From: Mesorhizobium sp. B2-4-3 | GTDB lineage: Bacteria > Pseudomonadota > Alphaproteobacteria > Rhizobiales > Rhizobiaceae | Assembly: GCF_006442815.1 (NCBI RefSeq) | Contig: NZ_VFVL01000001.1 | Coordinates: forward strand, 248,001 to 312,000 | Length of the DNA stretch: 64,000 bases | Direction of reading: 5' to 3' | In this document: in pieces, positions 21,949 through 30,304 of the stretch | Numbering within the stretch: position 1 is the stretch's first letter | Layout of the letters: each line of letters starts with the position of its first letter | The notes under the pieces: generated by a model | The model's input: only the letters and a program-made list of their open reading frames with translations | Told to the model about the DNA's origin: nothing | Databases searched by the model: none | Program-made: the position numbers and the translations under genes

Positions 21949-22065
21949 GATCTTCTCCTTGGCGCCGGCGTCCCGGCGCGGGTTGCTCTACGATCCAAGG
22001 ACGGCTCGCCGCGATCTGGTCCGACATTTCGGCACACGCTTTCCGGTCACTTTTTTGCGTCGCAT

Positions 22066-22890
22066 CTAGCCTTTGACGCCGCCTGCCGTGAGACCTGACA
22101 CGATCCTGCGCTGGAAGATCAGCACCAGCGCCACCAGCGGCACGGTGACGATCACCGAGGCGGCCATGATGTTGCCCCACGGAATCTCGAACTGCGAATT
22201 GCCTGAGAGCAGCGCGATCGCCACCGGCACGGTGCGCTGCGTATTGGTTGAGGTGAAGGTGAGCGCGAACAGGAACTCGTTCCAGGCGCTGATGAAGGCG
22301 AGCAGCCCGGTGGTGGCTAAAGCCGGCCACATCAGCGGCAGGAAGATGCGCGTGAGGATGGTCCACGCTCCCGCGCCGTCGAGGATCGCCGCTTCCTCGA
22401 TCTCGACCGGCAGGTCGCGCACGAAAGTGGTGAGCACCCAGACGGTGAACGGCAGTGTGAAGATCATGTAGGACAGGATGAGCGCGAGCAGCGAATTGTA
22501 GAGGTGCAGCGCCCGGATGATCTCGAACAGCCCGGCTAATGCGGCGACCTGCGGAAACATCGACACCGACAGGATGGCCAGCATCAGCGCCGAGCGCCCG
22601 CGGAAACGAATGCGCGCCAGCGCGTAGGCCGCGGTGACGCCGAGCAGCAGCGAGATCGCCACGACCGCGCCGGAGACGATCAGCGAATTGACGAGATTGC
22701 GCAGGAAAGGACCTTCGCTCAGCACGTTGCGGTAATTGGCGAGGCTGAACGATCGCGGCCACAGGCCCGCCTGGAACAGCTCGGTTCCAGATTTCAGGCT
22801 GGTGACGATGGCGTAGTAGAACGGAAACACCGCGACGAAGACGATCGCCAGGAGCAAAAGATAGAAGGCGGCGCGCTTCAGCATTTTCAT
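22066..22890 (-). CDS. ABC sugar transporter permease, MalG-like
   Basis: 274 residues with six membrane helices. The permease EAA motif is visible as EIEEAAILDGAGAWTILTRIFLPL near residues 165-190, which couples to the cytoplasmic ATPase. This is the second of two permeases, starting one base after the stop of the first. It belongs to the carbohydrate-uptake class 1 family and would form a heterodimer with its neighbour in the inner membrane. Confidence 0.88.
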   Translation of the reverse strand: MKMLKRAAFYLLLLAIVFVAVFPFYYAIVTSLKSGTELFQAGLWPRSFSLANYRNVLSEGPFLRNLVNSLIVSGAVVAISLLLGVTAAYALARIRFRGRSALMLAILSVSMFPQVAALAGLFEIIRALHLYNSLLALILSYMIFTLPFTVWVLTTFVRDLPVEIEEAAILDGAGAWTILTRIFLPLMWPALATTGLLAFISAWNEFLFALTFTSTNTQRTVPVAIALLSGNSQFEIPWGNIMAASVIVTVPLVALVLIFQRRIVSGLTAGGVKG

Positions 22891-22891
22891 G

Positions 22892-23833
22892 TCAGCGCCC
22901 TCCGTCGAAACTCAGCCGTCCGAGCCGGATATAGGCGATGGTGAGCAGGCCGATGATCAGGAAAAGCAGCGTCGAAGCGGCGGAGCCATAGGCGAACTTG
23001 TCGAACTCGAACAGGTTCTCGCGCGCGAAGATCGACATCGACTTGGTCTGGACGTTGTTGGGCGTCAGCACATAGATCAGGTCGAAGATGCGCAGCGCGT
23101 CGAGCGCGCGGAAGATCACCGCGACCATCACCGCCGGGCGGATCAGCGGCAGCGTCACGCGCCAGAAGATCTGCCACGGGTTCGCGCCATCCAGCTTCGC
23201 CACCTCGAGGATCTCGCGCGGCAGCATCTGCAGGGCCGCCAGGATCAGCAGCGCCATGAACGGCGTCGTCTTCCAGATATCGACGATCAGCACAGCGATC
23301 ATCGCGGTGTCGGCATTGGCAGTCCAGGCGATCTTGGTGTCGATCAGGCCGAGATTGAGAAGCGCGACATTGATGATGCCGAACTGGTCGTTGAGCATCC
23401 ACTGCCACATCTTGGCCGAGACGATGGTCGGGATCGCCCAGGGAACGAGGATCGCAGCCCGCACGATGCCGCGTCCAGGGAATTCGGCGTTGAGCGCAAG
23501 CGCCACGACCATGCCCAGCGCCGTCTCGCAGGCCACCGACACCACGGCGAAGCGCACCGTGTTCCACACCGCGCGCCACCAGACCGGATCGACCAGCAAC
23601 CCGTCATAGAGCAGGCGGCCGCTCGGCAGGCGCAACACCGAGAAGTAATTGTCGAAGCCGATCCATTGCCGCGCGTCCAGGTCGGCCAGCGAAGCATCGG
23701 TGAAGCTGTAATAGACCGTGCGCAGGAACGGCCAGCCGGCAACGGCGGCGAGCACGAGAAGCATCGGCGCGAGAAACAGCCAGGCCGTGCGCACGCGTTG
23801 GCGCGTCAGCGGCGATCGCCTTGCCGCGCTCAC
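22892..23833 (-). CDS. ABC sugar transporter permease, MalF-like
   Basis: 313 residues with six membrane helices and the EAA-type loop (LEVAKLDGANPWQIFWRVTL) near residues 208-227. The start is a GTG at 23833 that overlaps the TGA of the binding-protein gene by four bases, so translation is probably coupled. It pairs with the MalG-like permease in a carbohydrate-uptake importer. Confidence 0.88.
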   Translation of the reverse strand: MSAARRSPLTRQRVRTAWLFLAPMLLVLAAVAGWPFLRTVYYSFTDASLADLDARQWIGFDNYFSVLRLPSGRLLYDGLLVDPVWWRAVWNTVRFAVVSVACETALGMVVALALNAEFPGRGIVRAAILVPWAIPTIVSAKMWQWMLNDQFGIINVALLNLGLIDTKIAWTANADTAMIAVLIVDIWKTTPFMALLILAALQMLPREILEVAKLDGANPWQIFWRVTLPLIRPAVMVAVIFRALDALRIFDLIYVLTPNNVQTKSMSIFARENLFEFDKFAYGSAASTLLFLIIGLLTIAYIRLGRLSFDGGR

Positions 23834-25086
23834 CAGCCCTTGCCTTTCAGCCTGGTCAGCCTCGCCGCGAGATCGGCCAGGTTGTCGGCGGCGGTGCCTT
23901 GGCCGGAGATCGTGTCGTGCACGGCCGTCCAGAACTGGCTGGATGCCTCGTTGTACTTGATCCTGGCGGTTGCCGAGGGCCTTGGCTGCGCGTTGAGAAA
24001 AATCTCTTTCCAGCGCGGCACGATCGGCTGCTGCCGGGCAATGTCGGGGTCGTCATAGAGCGCCGGAATGGTCGGCAGGTTGGACGTTTTGAGTGTCCGG
24101 TATTTCTGCATCTCGCGCGACGCGATGAACTTGACCAGCTCGATCGCAGCGTCCGGATGTTTCGAATATTTGGAGACCGCAAGGTTCCAGCCGCCGAGCG
24201 TGGCGACCGGATGCCCGCCTTCGCCGGCCGGCAGCGGCGCCACGTCGAGCTTGCCCTTGATCGGCGAATTCTCGCTGTTGCCGAGCGCATAGGCGTAGGG
24301 CCAGTTGCGCATGAAGACGGCATTGCCTGTCTGCCAGACGCCGCGCGCTTCTTCCTCCTGATAGGCGAGCACGCCCGGCGGCGCGATGGTGCCGATCCAA
24401 CCCTTGACCATGTCGAGCGCCGCAGCCGCCTTTGGATTGTCGATGGAGATTTCACCGTCCGGCTCGATGATCCGACCGCCGCCATTCGACATCACCCATT
24501 CGAGCGCGTTGCAGGTCAGCCCCTCATAGGCGTTGCCCTGGAAGACGAAGCCCCAGAGATCCCTGTTGCCGGCCGCCCGCTCCTTGTCCATCACAAGCTT
24601 CGCGGTATCGGCGAGCTCCTTCCAGGTGGTCGGCACCTTGGCGCCATATTTGTCGAGCAGATCCTTACGGTAGTAGAGCGCCGGCGCGTCGGTGAAGATC
24701 GGCAGCGCGACCAGCCTGCCGTTGACCGTCTGTGATTGGATGATCGACGGGAAATGCTCACCCACCACATCCCTGGTCGCCTCGGTCAGGTCGACCAACT
24801 GGCTGGCAAGCTGCGGCGCCCAGATCACGTCGGTCTGGTAGATGTCGATATCGCTGCTGCCGGCGGCGAGCCAGAGCCGGTATTGACCGAACTGGTCGGT
24901 GGTTGAAGGCGGAATGACGACGATGTCGACCTTGTTGCGGCTCTTCTTCTCGTAACGATCGAGTATCTCGCGCAGCACCTTGATGCCGTTGCCGGTATCG
25001 CCCGACACGATCGACAGTTCCACGGCTCGCGCTTGAACAGCGCCCAGCAGGATGCCGGCGGCCAGGAATGCTAAAGCGAGTTTCAC
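23830..25086 (-). CDS. ABC transporter substrate-binding protein, sugar type
   Basis: 418 residues from a GTG start at 25086, preceded by a GGGAGG ribosome binding site and giving a good signal peptide (KLALAFLAAGILLGAVQARA). An ATG at 25122 would put charged residues ahead of the signal. The mature protein is a family 1 extracellular solute-binding protein (ALYYRKDLLDKYGAKVPTTW; GGWNLAVSKYSKHPDAA), broadly like trehalose/maltose binders such as ThuE, but the ligand is not determinable. No ATPase gene accompanies the operon. Confidence 0.85.
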   Translation of the reverse strand: MKLALAFLAAGILLGAVQARAVELSIVSGDTGNGIKVLREILDRYEKKSRNKVDIVVIPPSTTDQFGQYRLWLAAGSSDIDIYQTDVIWAPQLASQLVDLTEATRDVVGEHFPSIIQSQTVNGRLVALPIFTDAPALYYRKDLLDKYGAKVPTTWKELADTAKLVMDKERAAGNRDLWGFVFQGNAYEGLTCNALEWVMSNGGGRIIEPDGEISIDNPKAAAALDMVKGWIGTIAPPGVLAYQEEEARGVWQTGNAVFMRNWPYAYALGNSENSPIKGKLDVAPLPAGEGGHPVATLGGWNLAVSKYSKHPDAAIELVKFIASREMQKYRTLKTSNLPTIPALYDDPDIARQQPIVPRWKEIFLNAQPRPSATARIKYNEASSQFWTAVHDTISGQGTAADNLADLAARLTRLKGKGW

Positions 25087-25481
25087 GGGGTTGCGGACCT
25101 CCCTCAGCGGCCAGCGACGCACAGGTCGCGGCTCATCAAGGCCCCTGCGTTGAATGCGCGACGCCGCTTAGGGTTCCCGCGCTTGTGCGCGCTGACCGGG
25201 CCGGCGGGTCGGTGAAGCCGATCTCGGTTGGCTCGACCGCGTCGGCGGCCCGTTCCGTCCGCCTCGCTTCACGCAAAGCGGACGGGCTCCGAAACCCCCG
25301 CCCCGGAGCCCGCCTGGGAGTGGCTGACGCATGCCGGCACAGCCTCCTCCGACGCCTTGCCCGCGTCGATCCGCCGATCGGCCGCCCGGCACGACGACGC
25401 ATTAGCATGCCCTAACGTCAGCCTATGTGAAGAAGTTCACAATGCTCGCGCGCAGGCGGTTGCAACGCCGCGCTTTGCGCG
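25087..25481. other. Gene-free interval upstream of the ABC operon
   Basis: 395 GC-rich bases between the ABC binding-protein start and the GNAT stop. Several open frames exist on both strands but none has family resemblance, a convincing ribosome binding site or a signal peptide. The ABC-operon promoter should lie here; I see no clear -35/-10 pair. Confidence 0.4.
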
Positions 25482-26036
25482 TCAGCCCTCCCAGTCGACC
25501 GGGGTCATGCCGAGCCGCTCGTAGAGCCTGAAGGCCGCCGTGTTCTTAACCGCGTTGGTCTTGAGATCGACATGGGCCGCCCCGCGCTCGCGAAACGTCA
25601 GGAACACGTGCCGCATCAGCGCCTCGCCGAGGCCCTGCCGTCTCGATTCCGGATGGACGGCGAGGTCCTTGACGAAACCGGACGTCCAGCAAAGCGCCGC
25701 GCCCGCCAGCAGGCCCTTGCCGTCGATCGCCAGGAAACAGAGGGCGGGGTCGAATTCCGCATTGCCGGCAATGCGCGGCCACCATTCGTCGAACGGCCCG
25801 TCGGTGCCGTCGTCGAACACCTCTTCCAGCAGCGCGTGCAAGGCCAGAGCATGATGCCGAAAAGTGTGAAGCGGTTTTCGGGCAACATCATGCTCCGTCT
25901 CTGACGCGTCCCGCTGCTCGAACGCGCGCATGACGAAGCCCTCCGGCCAGTGCGGCGCGGTGAGCGTATCGTCGAGCAGCTTGCGCAGGCGGATGTCGTT
26001 GGGAGCCGGCGGGCGGGGCGTTGTGTTTTCATGCAT
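25482..26036 (-). CDS. GNAT-family N-acetyltransferase with an embedded repeat
   Basis: 184 residues. The acetyl-CoA binding motif is visible (VKDLAVHPESRRQGLGEALMR), with the C-terminal KTNAVKNTAAFRLYERLGM strand. The acceptor substrate is unknown. Between residues about 47 and 64 the reading frame passes through a 49-bp palindromic repeat (25847-25895) that is otherwise intergenic here. The flanking sequence (EQRDA before, LHALLEEVFDDG after) would join into a normal GNAT N-terminus without it, so the insertion adds roughly 17-19 residues. Confidence 0.8.
   Translation of the reverse strand: MHENTTPRPPAPNDIRLRKLLDDTLTAPHWPEGFVMRAFEQRDASETEHDVARKPLHTFRHHALALHALLEEVFDDGTDGPFDEWWPRIAGNAEFDPALCFLAIDGKGLLAGAALCWTSGFVKDLAVHPESRRQGLGEALMRHVFLTFRERGAAHVDLKTNAVKNTAAFRLYERLGMTPVDWEG
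25847..25895 (-). repeat. 49-bp palindromic repeat inside the GNAT gene
   Basis: Arms GAGCATGATG and CATCATGCTC bound the element. Read on the minus strand it matches the intergenic copy at 38296-38344 at 47 of 49 positions. It is read in frame within the acetyltransferase gene. Confidence 0.85.
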
Positions 26037-26077
26037 GGCGCTGTCTCGAAACGGCCGCGCGGGACCGGACCGCCCGC

Positions 26078-27103
26078 TCAGGCGTCGGGTGGCAGGCGAT
26101 GCCGCTTGCGATCGACGCCCAGGCCCGTCGCCTCGAGCAGCCCCTTGCGCTTGGCGTCGTAGTAATAGCCGGTCTGGTAGAGCGTGTCGGCCCGCTTGGC
26201 GTTGCCACCCGAAACCAGCCAGGCGCCGCGCAGATATTTGACCGCATATTTGAGATTGGTCTCGGCGTCGAACAGGCCGGTCGCCGGTCCGTCATAGCCC
26301 ATGCCGCGCGCCGTCGCGTGCTTGATCTGCATCAGTCCCCAATGGCCGTGATTGTAGGCTTTCGGGTTGAAGGTGCTTTCGCGATTGACGACATGGCGTA
26401 CCAGGTCGATCGGCACCTCATAGATCGCCGAATATTTCTCGATCAGCCGTTCGATCTCGCCGCGCGGGCCGCTGGCGTGCTGCTCGGGTTGGCTGGGTGC
26501 CGCAAGCAGCGCCGGATTTTCGGGCACCATATAGGCGACCTGCTGGACGCCGGGCATCGGGGCGACTTTCGCCGACTGGCCGGTGACCGGCATGGCGACG
26601 CCCGCGGTCGTATAGGCCGCTGCTCGGCTGATGGATGCCGCTCCGCTGATGGATCCAGGGCCGGTCGGCGAGCCGCCGGCCGTCAGCACCGGCGGCGGCG
26701 GAAACTGGCCGGCCATCGGCGTCGCTCCCGCGAAGGCCGCGGGCTGAGCCAGCGTCGCGGCGGGCGCGCCAGGTTGGACAGGCGGCGGCAACAGTGCGCT
26801 TTGCGTCGCGGGCGCGCCATGCGTCGCGGGTGCGCCTTGCGTCGCGGGCGAGCCTGGCATGGTTGCCGCTGCAGCGGCATCACCGGCCAGCGCCACGGTC
26901 TGCACCTGCGCGAGGCCGGACGGCTCCGGCAATACGGCCACCGTTTCGGGCAGCGCAAGCGTCGGCGTGTCGTCCGCGGCGACAGGCGTCGATGCCGCCG
27001 CAAGCGCGGGCGCGGCCTTCATCTGCGAGGTCGAGGTGCAACCGCTCAGGCCAGCAGCGGCAACGAGCACGCCGAGCGCGGTGATTATGATTTTCGCTGC
27101 CAA
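26078..27103 (-). CDS. Lytic transglycosylase, SLT domain lipoprotein
   Basis: 341 residues. A lipoprotein signal ends in LSGC (Cys22), implying a membrane-anchored periplasmic enzyme. A long Ala/Pro/Thr-rich linker (about 30-210) includes a short repeat (PATQGAPATHGAPATQ). The C-terminal SLT domain holds the catalytic Glu in VVNREST and the GLMQIKHATARGMGY motif. It should cleave peptidoglycan glycan strands to 1,6-anhydro products. Confidence 0.88.
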   Translation of the reverse strand: MAAKIIITALGVLVAAAGLSGCTSTSQMKAAPALAAASTPVAADDTPTLALPETVAVLPEPSGLAQVQTVALAGDAAAAATMPGSPATQGAPATHGAPATQSALLPPPVQPGAPAATLAQPAAFAGATPMAGQFPPPPVLTAGGSPTGPGSISGAASISRAAAYTTAGVAMPVTGQSAKVAPMPGVQQVAYMVPENPALLAAPSQPEQHASGPRGEIERLIEKYSAIYEVPIDLVRHVVNRESTFNPKAYNHGHWGLMQIKHATARGMGYDGPATGLFDAETNLKYAVKYLRGAWLVSGGNAKRADTLYQTGYYYDAKRKGLLEATGLGVDRKRHRLPPDA

Positions 27104-27267
27104 GCCGTGCGGGTCCGGTTGTCGGTTGTTAAGAAGTCCTTACACCAGCGATTCACACCCGGCAATCGGGGCCACCAGGCGGTTTTCGGGTGGCGACAAC
27201 AGGGCCGAAGTGCCATATTGTTCTGGATATGTACTCGTTTTTCGCTGTTTTGCGGAAGGAATACGTC

Positions 27268-27837
27268 ATGAAACCCACATCCCAGATCACGGCCGGCCAC
27301 GCAGTGTTAGAAACAGTGATCGGCTTCATGGGCATCGCCTGGAGCGAGAAGGGCCTGATCCGGCTTTGCCTGCCGGAACGCAGCCGCGAAGCGGTCGAGC
27401 GCCGGCTGCTTCGCCACCCCGGCGTCTCAGCCTCGACAGACCAGCCGTCCTGGGTGGTCAAGCTGATCGCCTCGATCAAGGCCTATGCAGCCGGCGAGGA
27501 CATCGACTTCTCCAGCGTGCCGGTCGATCTCGACGGCATCGACGATTTCCGCCTCGCCATTTATGACGCGGCGCGCAAGCTCCGCTTCGGCGAGACCACC
27601 ACCTACGGCGAACTGGCTAAGCGCGCCGGCCATGCCGGCCTTCCGCGCGAAACGGGCGCGGCGCTCGGCGCCAATCCGGTGCCGCTGGTCATTCCATGCC
27701 ATCGCATCCTGGCGGCCGGCGGCAAGATCGGCGGCTTCTCCGCGCCCGGCGGCTCGGCCACCAAGGAAAAGATGCTGGCCATGGAAGGCGTGCGCGTCGG
27801 CCCACCGCCGGCGACGCAGGCCTCATTCGGGTTCTAA
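27268..27837 (+). CDS. ogt: Methylated-DNA-[protein]-cysteine S-methyltransferase
   Basis: 189 residues. The acceptor cysteine sits in VIPCHRIL, followed by the conserved GGKIGGFSAPGG loop. The protein removes alkyl groups from O6-alkylguanine in a suicide reaction. The ATG at 27268 follows GGAAGGA and matches the family N-terminus better than the upstream reading from 27190. The N-terminal domain is divergent, as in Ogt rather than Ada proteins. Confidence 0.9.
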   Translation: MKPTSQITAGHAVLETVIGFMGIAWSEKGLIRLCLPERSREAVERRLLRHPGVSASTDQPSWVVKLIASIKAYAAGEDIDFSSVPVDLDGIDDFRLAIYDAARKLRFGETTTYGELAKRAGHAGLPRETGAALGANPVPLVIPCHRILAAGGKIGGFSAPGGSATKEKMLAMEGVRVGPPPATQASFGF

Positions 27838-27848
27838 AGCGCTGCGTA

Positions 27849-28175
27849 TCAGTCCTGCAGGAACCGCCGGCGGAAGCGCCGCTCGAAATCCGGACGCTTG
27901 CAGACATAGACCATGCAGGACCTGGTGTCGGCGCTCGGCACATAGGCGCGCGCCCTCACTTCGCCCGCGTTGCAGAAGCGCTCGTCGCGAACATAGCGGT
28001 CGTAGAGCGGCAGCCCCGGCACGCGCGTCGACTGGTAGCGCAGGATGATGGCCCCCTGTCTTGCGATCGTCGCCTGCACCCGGTCGCAGCTCATGCGTGT
28101 CGGATCGTAGCGCGACACCGCCTGCGCCTCGGCGGCCAGCAGCACGAAGCAGGCGGCAAGCAGAATGGTCTTCAT
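27849..28175 (-). CDS. Small exported hypothetical protein
   Basis: 108 residues. A signal peptide (MKTILLAACFVLLAAEAQA) is followed by a short domain with four Cys residues (MSCDRVQ, RFCNAGE, RSCMVYVC), consistent with disulphides in the periplasm. No named family is recognised. The ATG at 28175 follows GGAGAG; the longer reading from 28202 spoils the signal peptide. It is convergent with ogt. Confidence 0.65.
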   Translation of the reverse strand: MKTILLAACFVLLAAEAQAVSRYDPTRMSCDRVQATIARQGAIILRYQSTRVPGLPLYDRYVRDERFCNAGEVRARAYVPSADTRSCMVYVCKRPDFERRFRRRFLQD

Positions 28176-28453
28176 GGCTTCTCTCCTCGGAAGGGCAAGC
28201 ATCCCATCCCTTCACAACGCGGGACCGCTGTCAAAACTTCCACGCTTGTATTCCGCTCGATCCGGGATGCGGGGCAGCGTCCAAGCAACCCGTCTTGTTT
28301 TCTTGCTCAAACTATCCTATATCCGCAGCATTGAATTTGGCCGATCGATCGGGCCGCGATCTTCGCGTTTGCTGACGTCTATCTCCAAAATTTCGATACC
28401 GCCGGCCGGACGTTGGTCCGGTCAAACAAAAGCAAATGTGAAGGGCATTCTAT

Positions 28454-28666
28454 ATGGCAACTGGTACGGTCAAGTGGTTCAACGCCACCAAGGGCTACGG
28501 CTTCATCCAGCCTGACAATGGCGGCGCGGACGTTTTCGTCCACATCTCCGCTGTCGAGCGCGCTGGCATGACGAGCCTGGCTGAAGGCCAGAAAATCAAC
28601 TTCGAGATCGAGCAGGACCGCCGCACCGGCAAGTCCGCTGCTGGGTCTCTTAGCAAGGCAGCCTGA
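28454..28666 (+). CDS. cspA: Cold-shock-domain protein
   Basis: A 70-residue single cold-shock domain. RNP1 (KGYGFIQP) and RNP2 (VFVHISAV) are intact. These proteins bind single-stranded RNA and DNA and act as RNA chaperones. The 280-bp upstream region can hold a long 5' leader typical of csp genes. A strong terminator does not occur until 28883, leaving an unusual 3' region. Confidence 0.93.
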   Translation: MATGTVKWFNATKGYGFIQPDNGGADVFVHISAVERAGMTSLAEGQKINFEIEQDRRTGKSAAGSLSKAA

Positions 28667-28670
28667 TTTG

Positions 28671-28727
28671 GCTTAAGCATTTTGCAGCCAAGCGGAATCG
28701 CTTGGCGTTGCAGAAATGCGTAAGCAA
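28671..28727. repeat. Palindromic hairpin just after cspA
   Basis: GCTTAAGCATTTTGCAGCC... pairs with its near-inverse ...TGCAGAAATGCGTAAGC around the central CCAAGCG-GAAT-CGCTTGG. The 57-bp palindrome begins about five bases after the cspA stop codon and has no T-run. It may be a dispersed element or an RNA-stability hairpin in the cspA message. Confidence 0.6.
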
Positions 28728-28882
28728 AGGCGCGCGCCGGACGAAGGTTCGGGGCGCGCGGCAAGTCACGGATGTACTGACGGTCGCGCGAGAAGCGCGC
28801 CGGAGCGAAAAGACCCGACAAGCTGGAACAGCAGATAGCTGCCGGCCCGGACCAGACGCTCCCGATCAGGCTACCGGCATAG

Positions 28883-28911
28883 GAAGGCGGGCATTGCCCG
28901 CCTTTTTTGTT
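28883..28911 (+). terminator. Rho-independent terminator after the cspA 3' region
   Basis: AAGGCGGGC-ATT-GCCCGCCTT is a perfect 9-bp stem with a 3-base loop followed by a run of T. It is the first strong plus-strand terminator after cspA, implying a transcript with about 215 bases of untranslated 3' sequence or a separate small RNA. Confidence 0.8.
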
Positions 28912-28957
28912 GTCTGGATTTTGGCGAGTTGCTGTCTGGGTTGAATGGTCCCACTGG

Positions 28958-28989
28958 TGGTACCATTTTAGCCCAATAATGGTACCATT
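28958..28989. promoter_or_regulatory. Operator of the toxin-antitoxin module
   Basis: Two copies of the palindrome TGGTACCA (28958-28965 and 28980-28987) lie with centres 22 bp apart, and the larger arms TGGTACCATT and AATGGTACCA are themselves inverted around a 10-base spacer. The array ends five bases before the antitoxin ATG, as expected for an autoregulated TA promoter. Confidence 0.65.
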
Positions 28990-28994
28990 GGCGC

Positions 28995-29195
28995 ATGACC
29001 AAGCTTGAACAGATCGAAAAATCCGTCGCCGAACTGAGCCCTGAAGAGCTGAAGGCATTTGCCGCCTGGTTCGAGGCTCTGCGGGCCGATTTGTGGGACA
29101 AGCAGATCGAAGCCGACGCGAAGGCGGGCCGGCTGGACAAGCTTGCAGAACAAGCACTGGCTGACCATCGCGCGGGTCGGACCCGACCCCTGTGA
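28995..29195 (+). CDS. Antitoxin of a RelE/ParE-type module
   Basis: 66 residues, mostly helical and charged (LEQIEKSVAELSPEELKAFA, LWDKQIEADAKAGRLDKLAE). This pattern is common in small antitoxins encoded directly upstream of RelE-like toxins. It overlaps the toxin gene by four bases (GTGA) and follows a double palindromic operator, so it is probably a co-repressor and toxin inhibitor. No classical DNA-binding motif is obvious. Confidence 0.75.
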   Translation: MTKLEQIEKSVAELSPEELKAFAAWFEALRADLWDKQIEADAKAGRLDKLAEQALADHRAGRTRPL

Positions 29196-29446
29196 ACCAC
29201 TTTGCCGCCCCTGCGTTTTGGGATGCCTACGATAAACTACCTAAAGCAATCAAGATGAAGGCTGACAGCAGCTTCGCCAAGCTGCGTGCAGATCCGTTTC
29301 ATCCTTCGCTCCATTTCAAGCGGGTTGGACGTTATTGGTCAGCTCGAGTTGATCTGGACTATCGTGCTGTTGCAGTCCGTGACCAGGACGACATGATCTG
29401 GTTTTGGATCGGCACTCACTCGGAATATGAACGCCTTTTGAAATAG
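29192..29446 (+). CDS. RelE/ParE-superfamily toxin
   Basis: 84 residues with the compact RelE fold pattern: FWDAYDKLPKAIKMKAD, then LHFKRVGRYWSARVDLDYRAVAVRD, and a C-terminal FWIGTHSEYERLL. The start is GTG at 29192, overlapping the antitoxin stop. Relatives cleave mRNA at the ribosome or inhibit gyrase; which applies here cannot be said. The module sits alone between cspA and a GST gene. Confidence 0.78.
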   Translation: MNHFAAPAFWDAYDKLPKAIKMKADSSFAKLRADPFHPSLHFKRVGRYWSARVDLDYRAVAVRDQDDMIWFWIGTHSEYERLLK

Positions 29447-29526
29447 CTGCTTACGGCCGTATGCATACCGAGCGGCTCGTTGGCCACCCGTACAGGTCAG
29501 GTGCAATGCGGCGACCGCGTAAGGAA

Positions 29527-30135
29527 TTATCCCTTCCACTCGATCGGCACATGCCCCTTGTCCGCCTCGGCCCGCTTCAGCCAGGCGGCGACCGCCGGAT
29601 AGGCGTCGAGCTGGAAGCCGCCCATCCCGGCGGTGTGGGTATAGGCATATAAAGCGATGTCGGCGACGCTGTAGGCGCTGCCGGCAAAGAACGCGTTTTG
29701 CTGCAGGTGGCTGTTCATCACGCCGAGCGCCTTGTTGCCGCGTTCCAGCGTCTGCGCCAATCGTTCCGCCGTCGCGTCCTTCGCCCGCTCCGGGAAAGTC
29801 AAAAGCGCCTTGCGCACCGCGATATTGGGCTCATGGCTGTATTGCTCGAAGAACAGCCATTGGTAAGCCAATGCGCGTTCGTATTTGTCGGCCGGCAGGA
29901 AGCGCGTCCCTTCCGCGAGGTAGAGCAGGATGGCGTTGCTCTCGGCGATGCGCCTGCCGTCGTCGAGCTCGAGCATCGGCACCATCGCATTCGGATTCTT
30001 GGCGACATAGTCGGGCTTGCGCGTCTCGCCGGTATGCGAGCTCACCTCGACCCGGGTGAAGGGGATGCCGAGCTTCGCCATCAACAGCCGCGGCTTGTAG
30101 CAATTGCCGCTGTCGGCCATATCGTAAAGGATCAT
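29527..30135 (-). CDS. Glutathione S-transferase family protein
   Basis: 202 residues. The thioredoxin-like N-terminal domain (ILYDMADSGNCYKPRLLMAK, MVPMLELDDGRRIAESNAIL, with the Glu-Ser glutathione-binding pair) is followed by an all-helical C-terminal domain with the N-capping VADIALYAY motif. Cytosolic GSTs conjugate or reduce electrophiles with glutathione; the substrate is not predictable. It is monocistronic. Confidence 0.9.
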   Translation of the reverse strand: MILYDMADSGNCYKPRLLMAKLGIPFTRVEVSSHTGETRKPDYVAKNPNAMVPMLELDDGRRIAESNAILLYLAEGTRFLPADKYERALAYQWLFFEQYSHEPNIAVRKALLTFPERAKDATAERLAQTLERGNKALGVMNSHLQQNAFFAGSAYSVADIALYAYTHTAGMGGFQLDAYPAVAAWLKRAEADKGHVPIEWKG

Positions 30136-30217
30136 GCCTGTTGCCCTCTCGCGTCTCCTGGGAACGCTCTAACGCGCGCGGCTAGTTCCCATCCAGTGAT
30201 TTGTTTTTGAGACGAAA

Positions 30218-30304
30218 CATCAGCGGCGCTGATGCGTCCTTTGAAGTCCCGCTTCATCAGCGATGCTGATACGTTTTCTTTGGTCTGCATCAGCGATGCT
30301 GATG
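30218..30304. repeat. Three CATCAGC-N3-GCTGATG palindromes
   Basis: Near-identical 17-bp dyads start at 30218, 30255 and 30288 (spacings 37 and 33). The third overlaps the last codons of the EAL gene that ends at 30290. The second differs only in its final base. They could be binding sites, or small hairpins forming a 3' terminator array. Confidence 0.7.

Noticed and set aside
25068..25415. Plus-strand gene upstream of the ABC operon
   Set aside because: It overlaps the signal-peptide region of the binding protein, with no ribosome binding site or homology.
26800..26870. Short tandem repeat as a separate genetic element
   Set aside because: It encodes the repetitive linker of the transglycosylase and stays in frame.
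30218..30304. Replication-origin iterons
   Set aside because: Only three dyads, no initiator gene or AT-rich unwinding region beside them, and chromosomal context.
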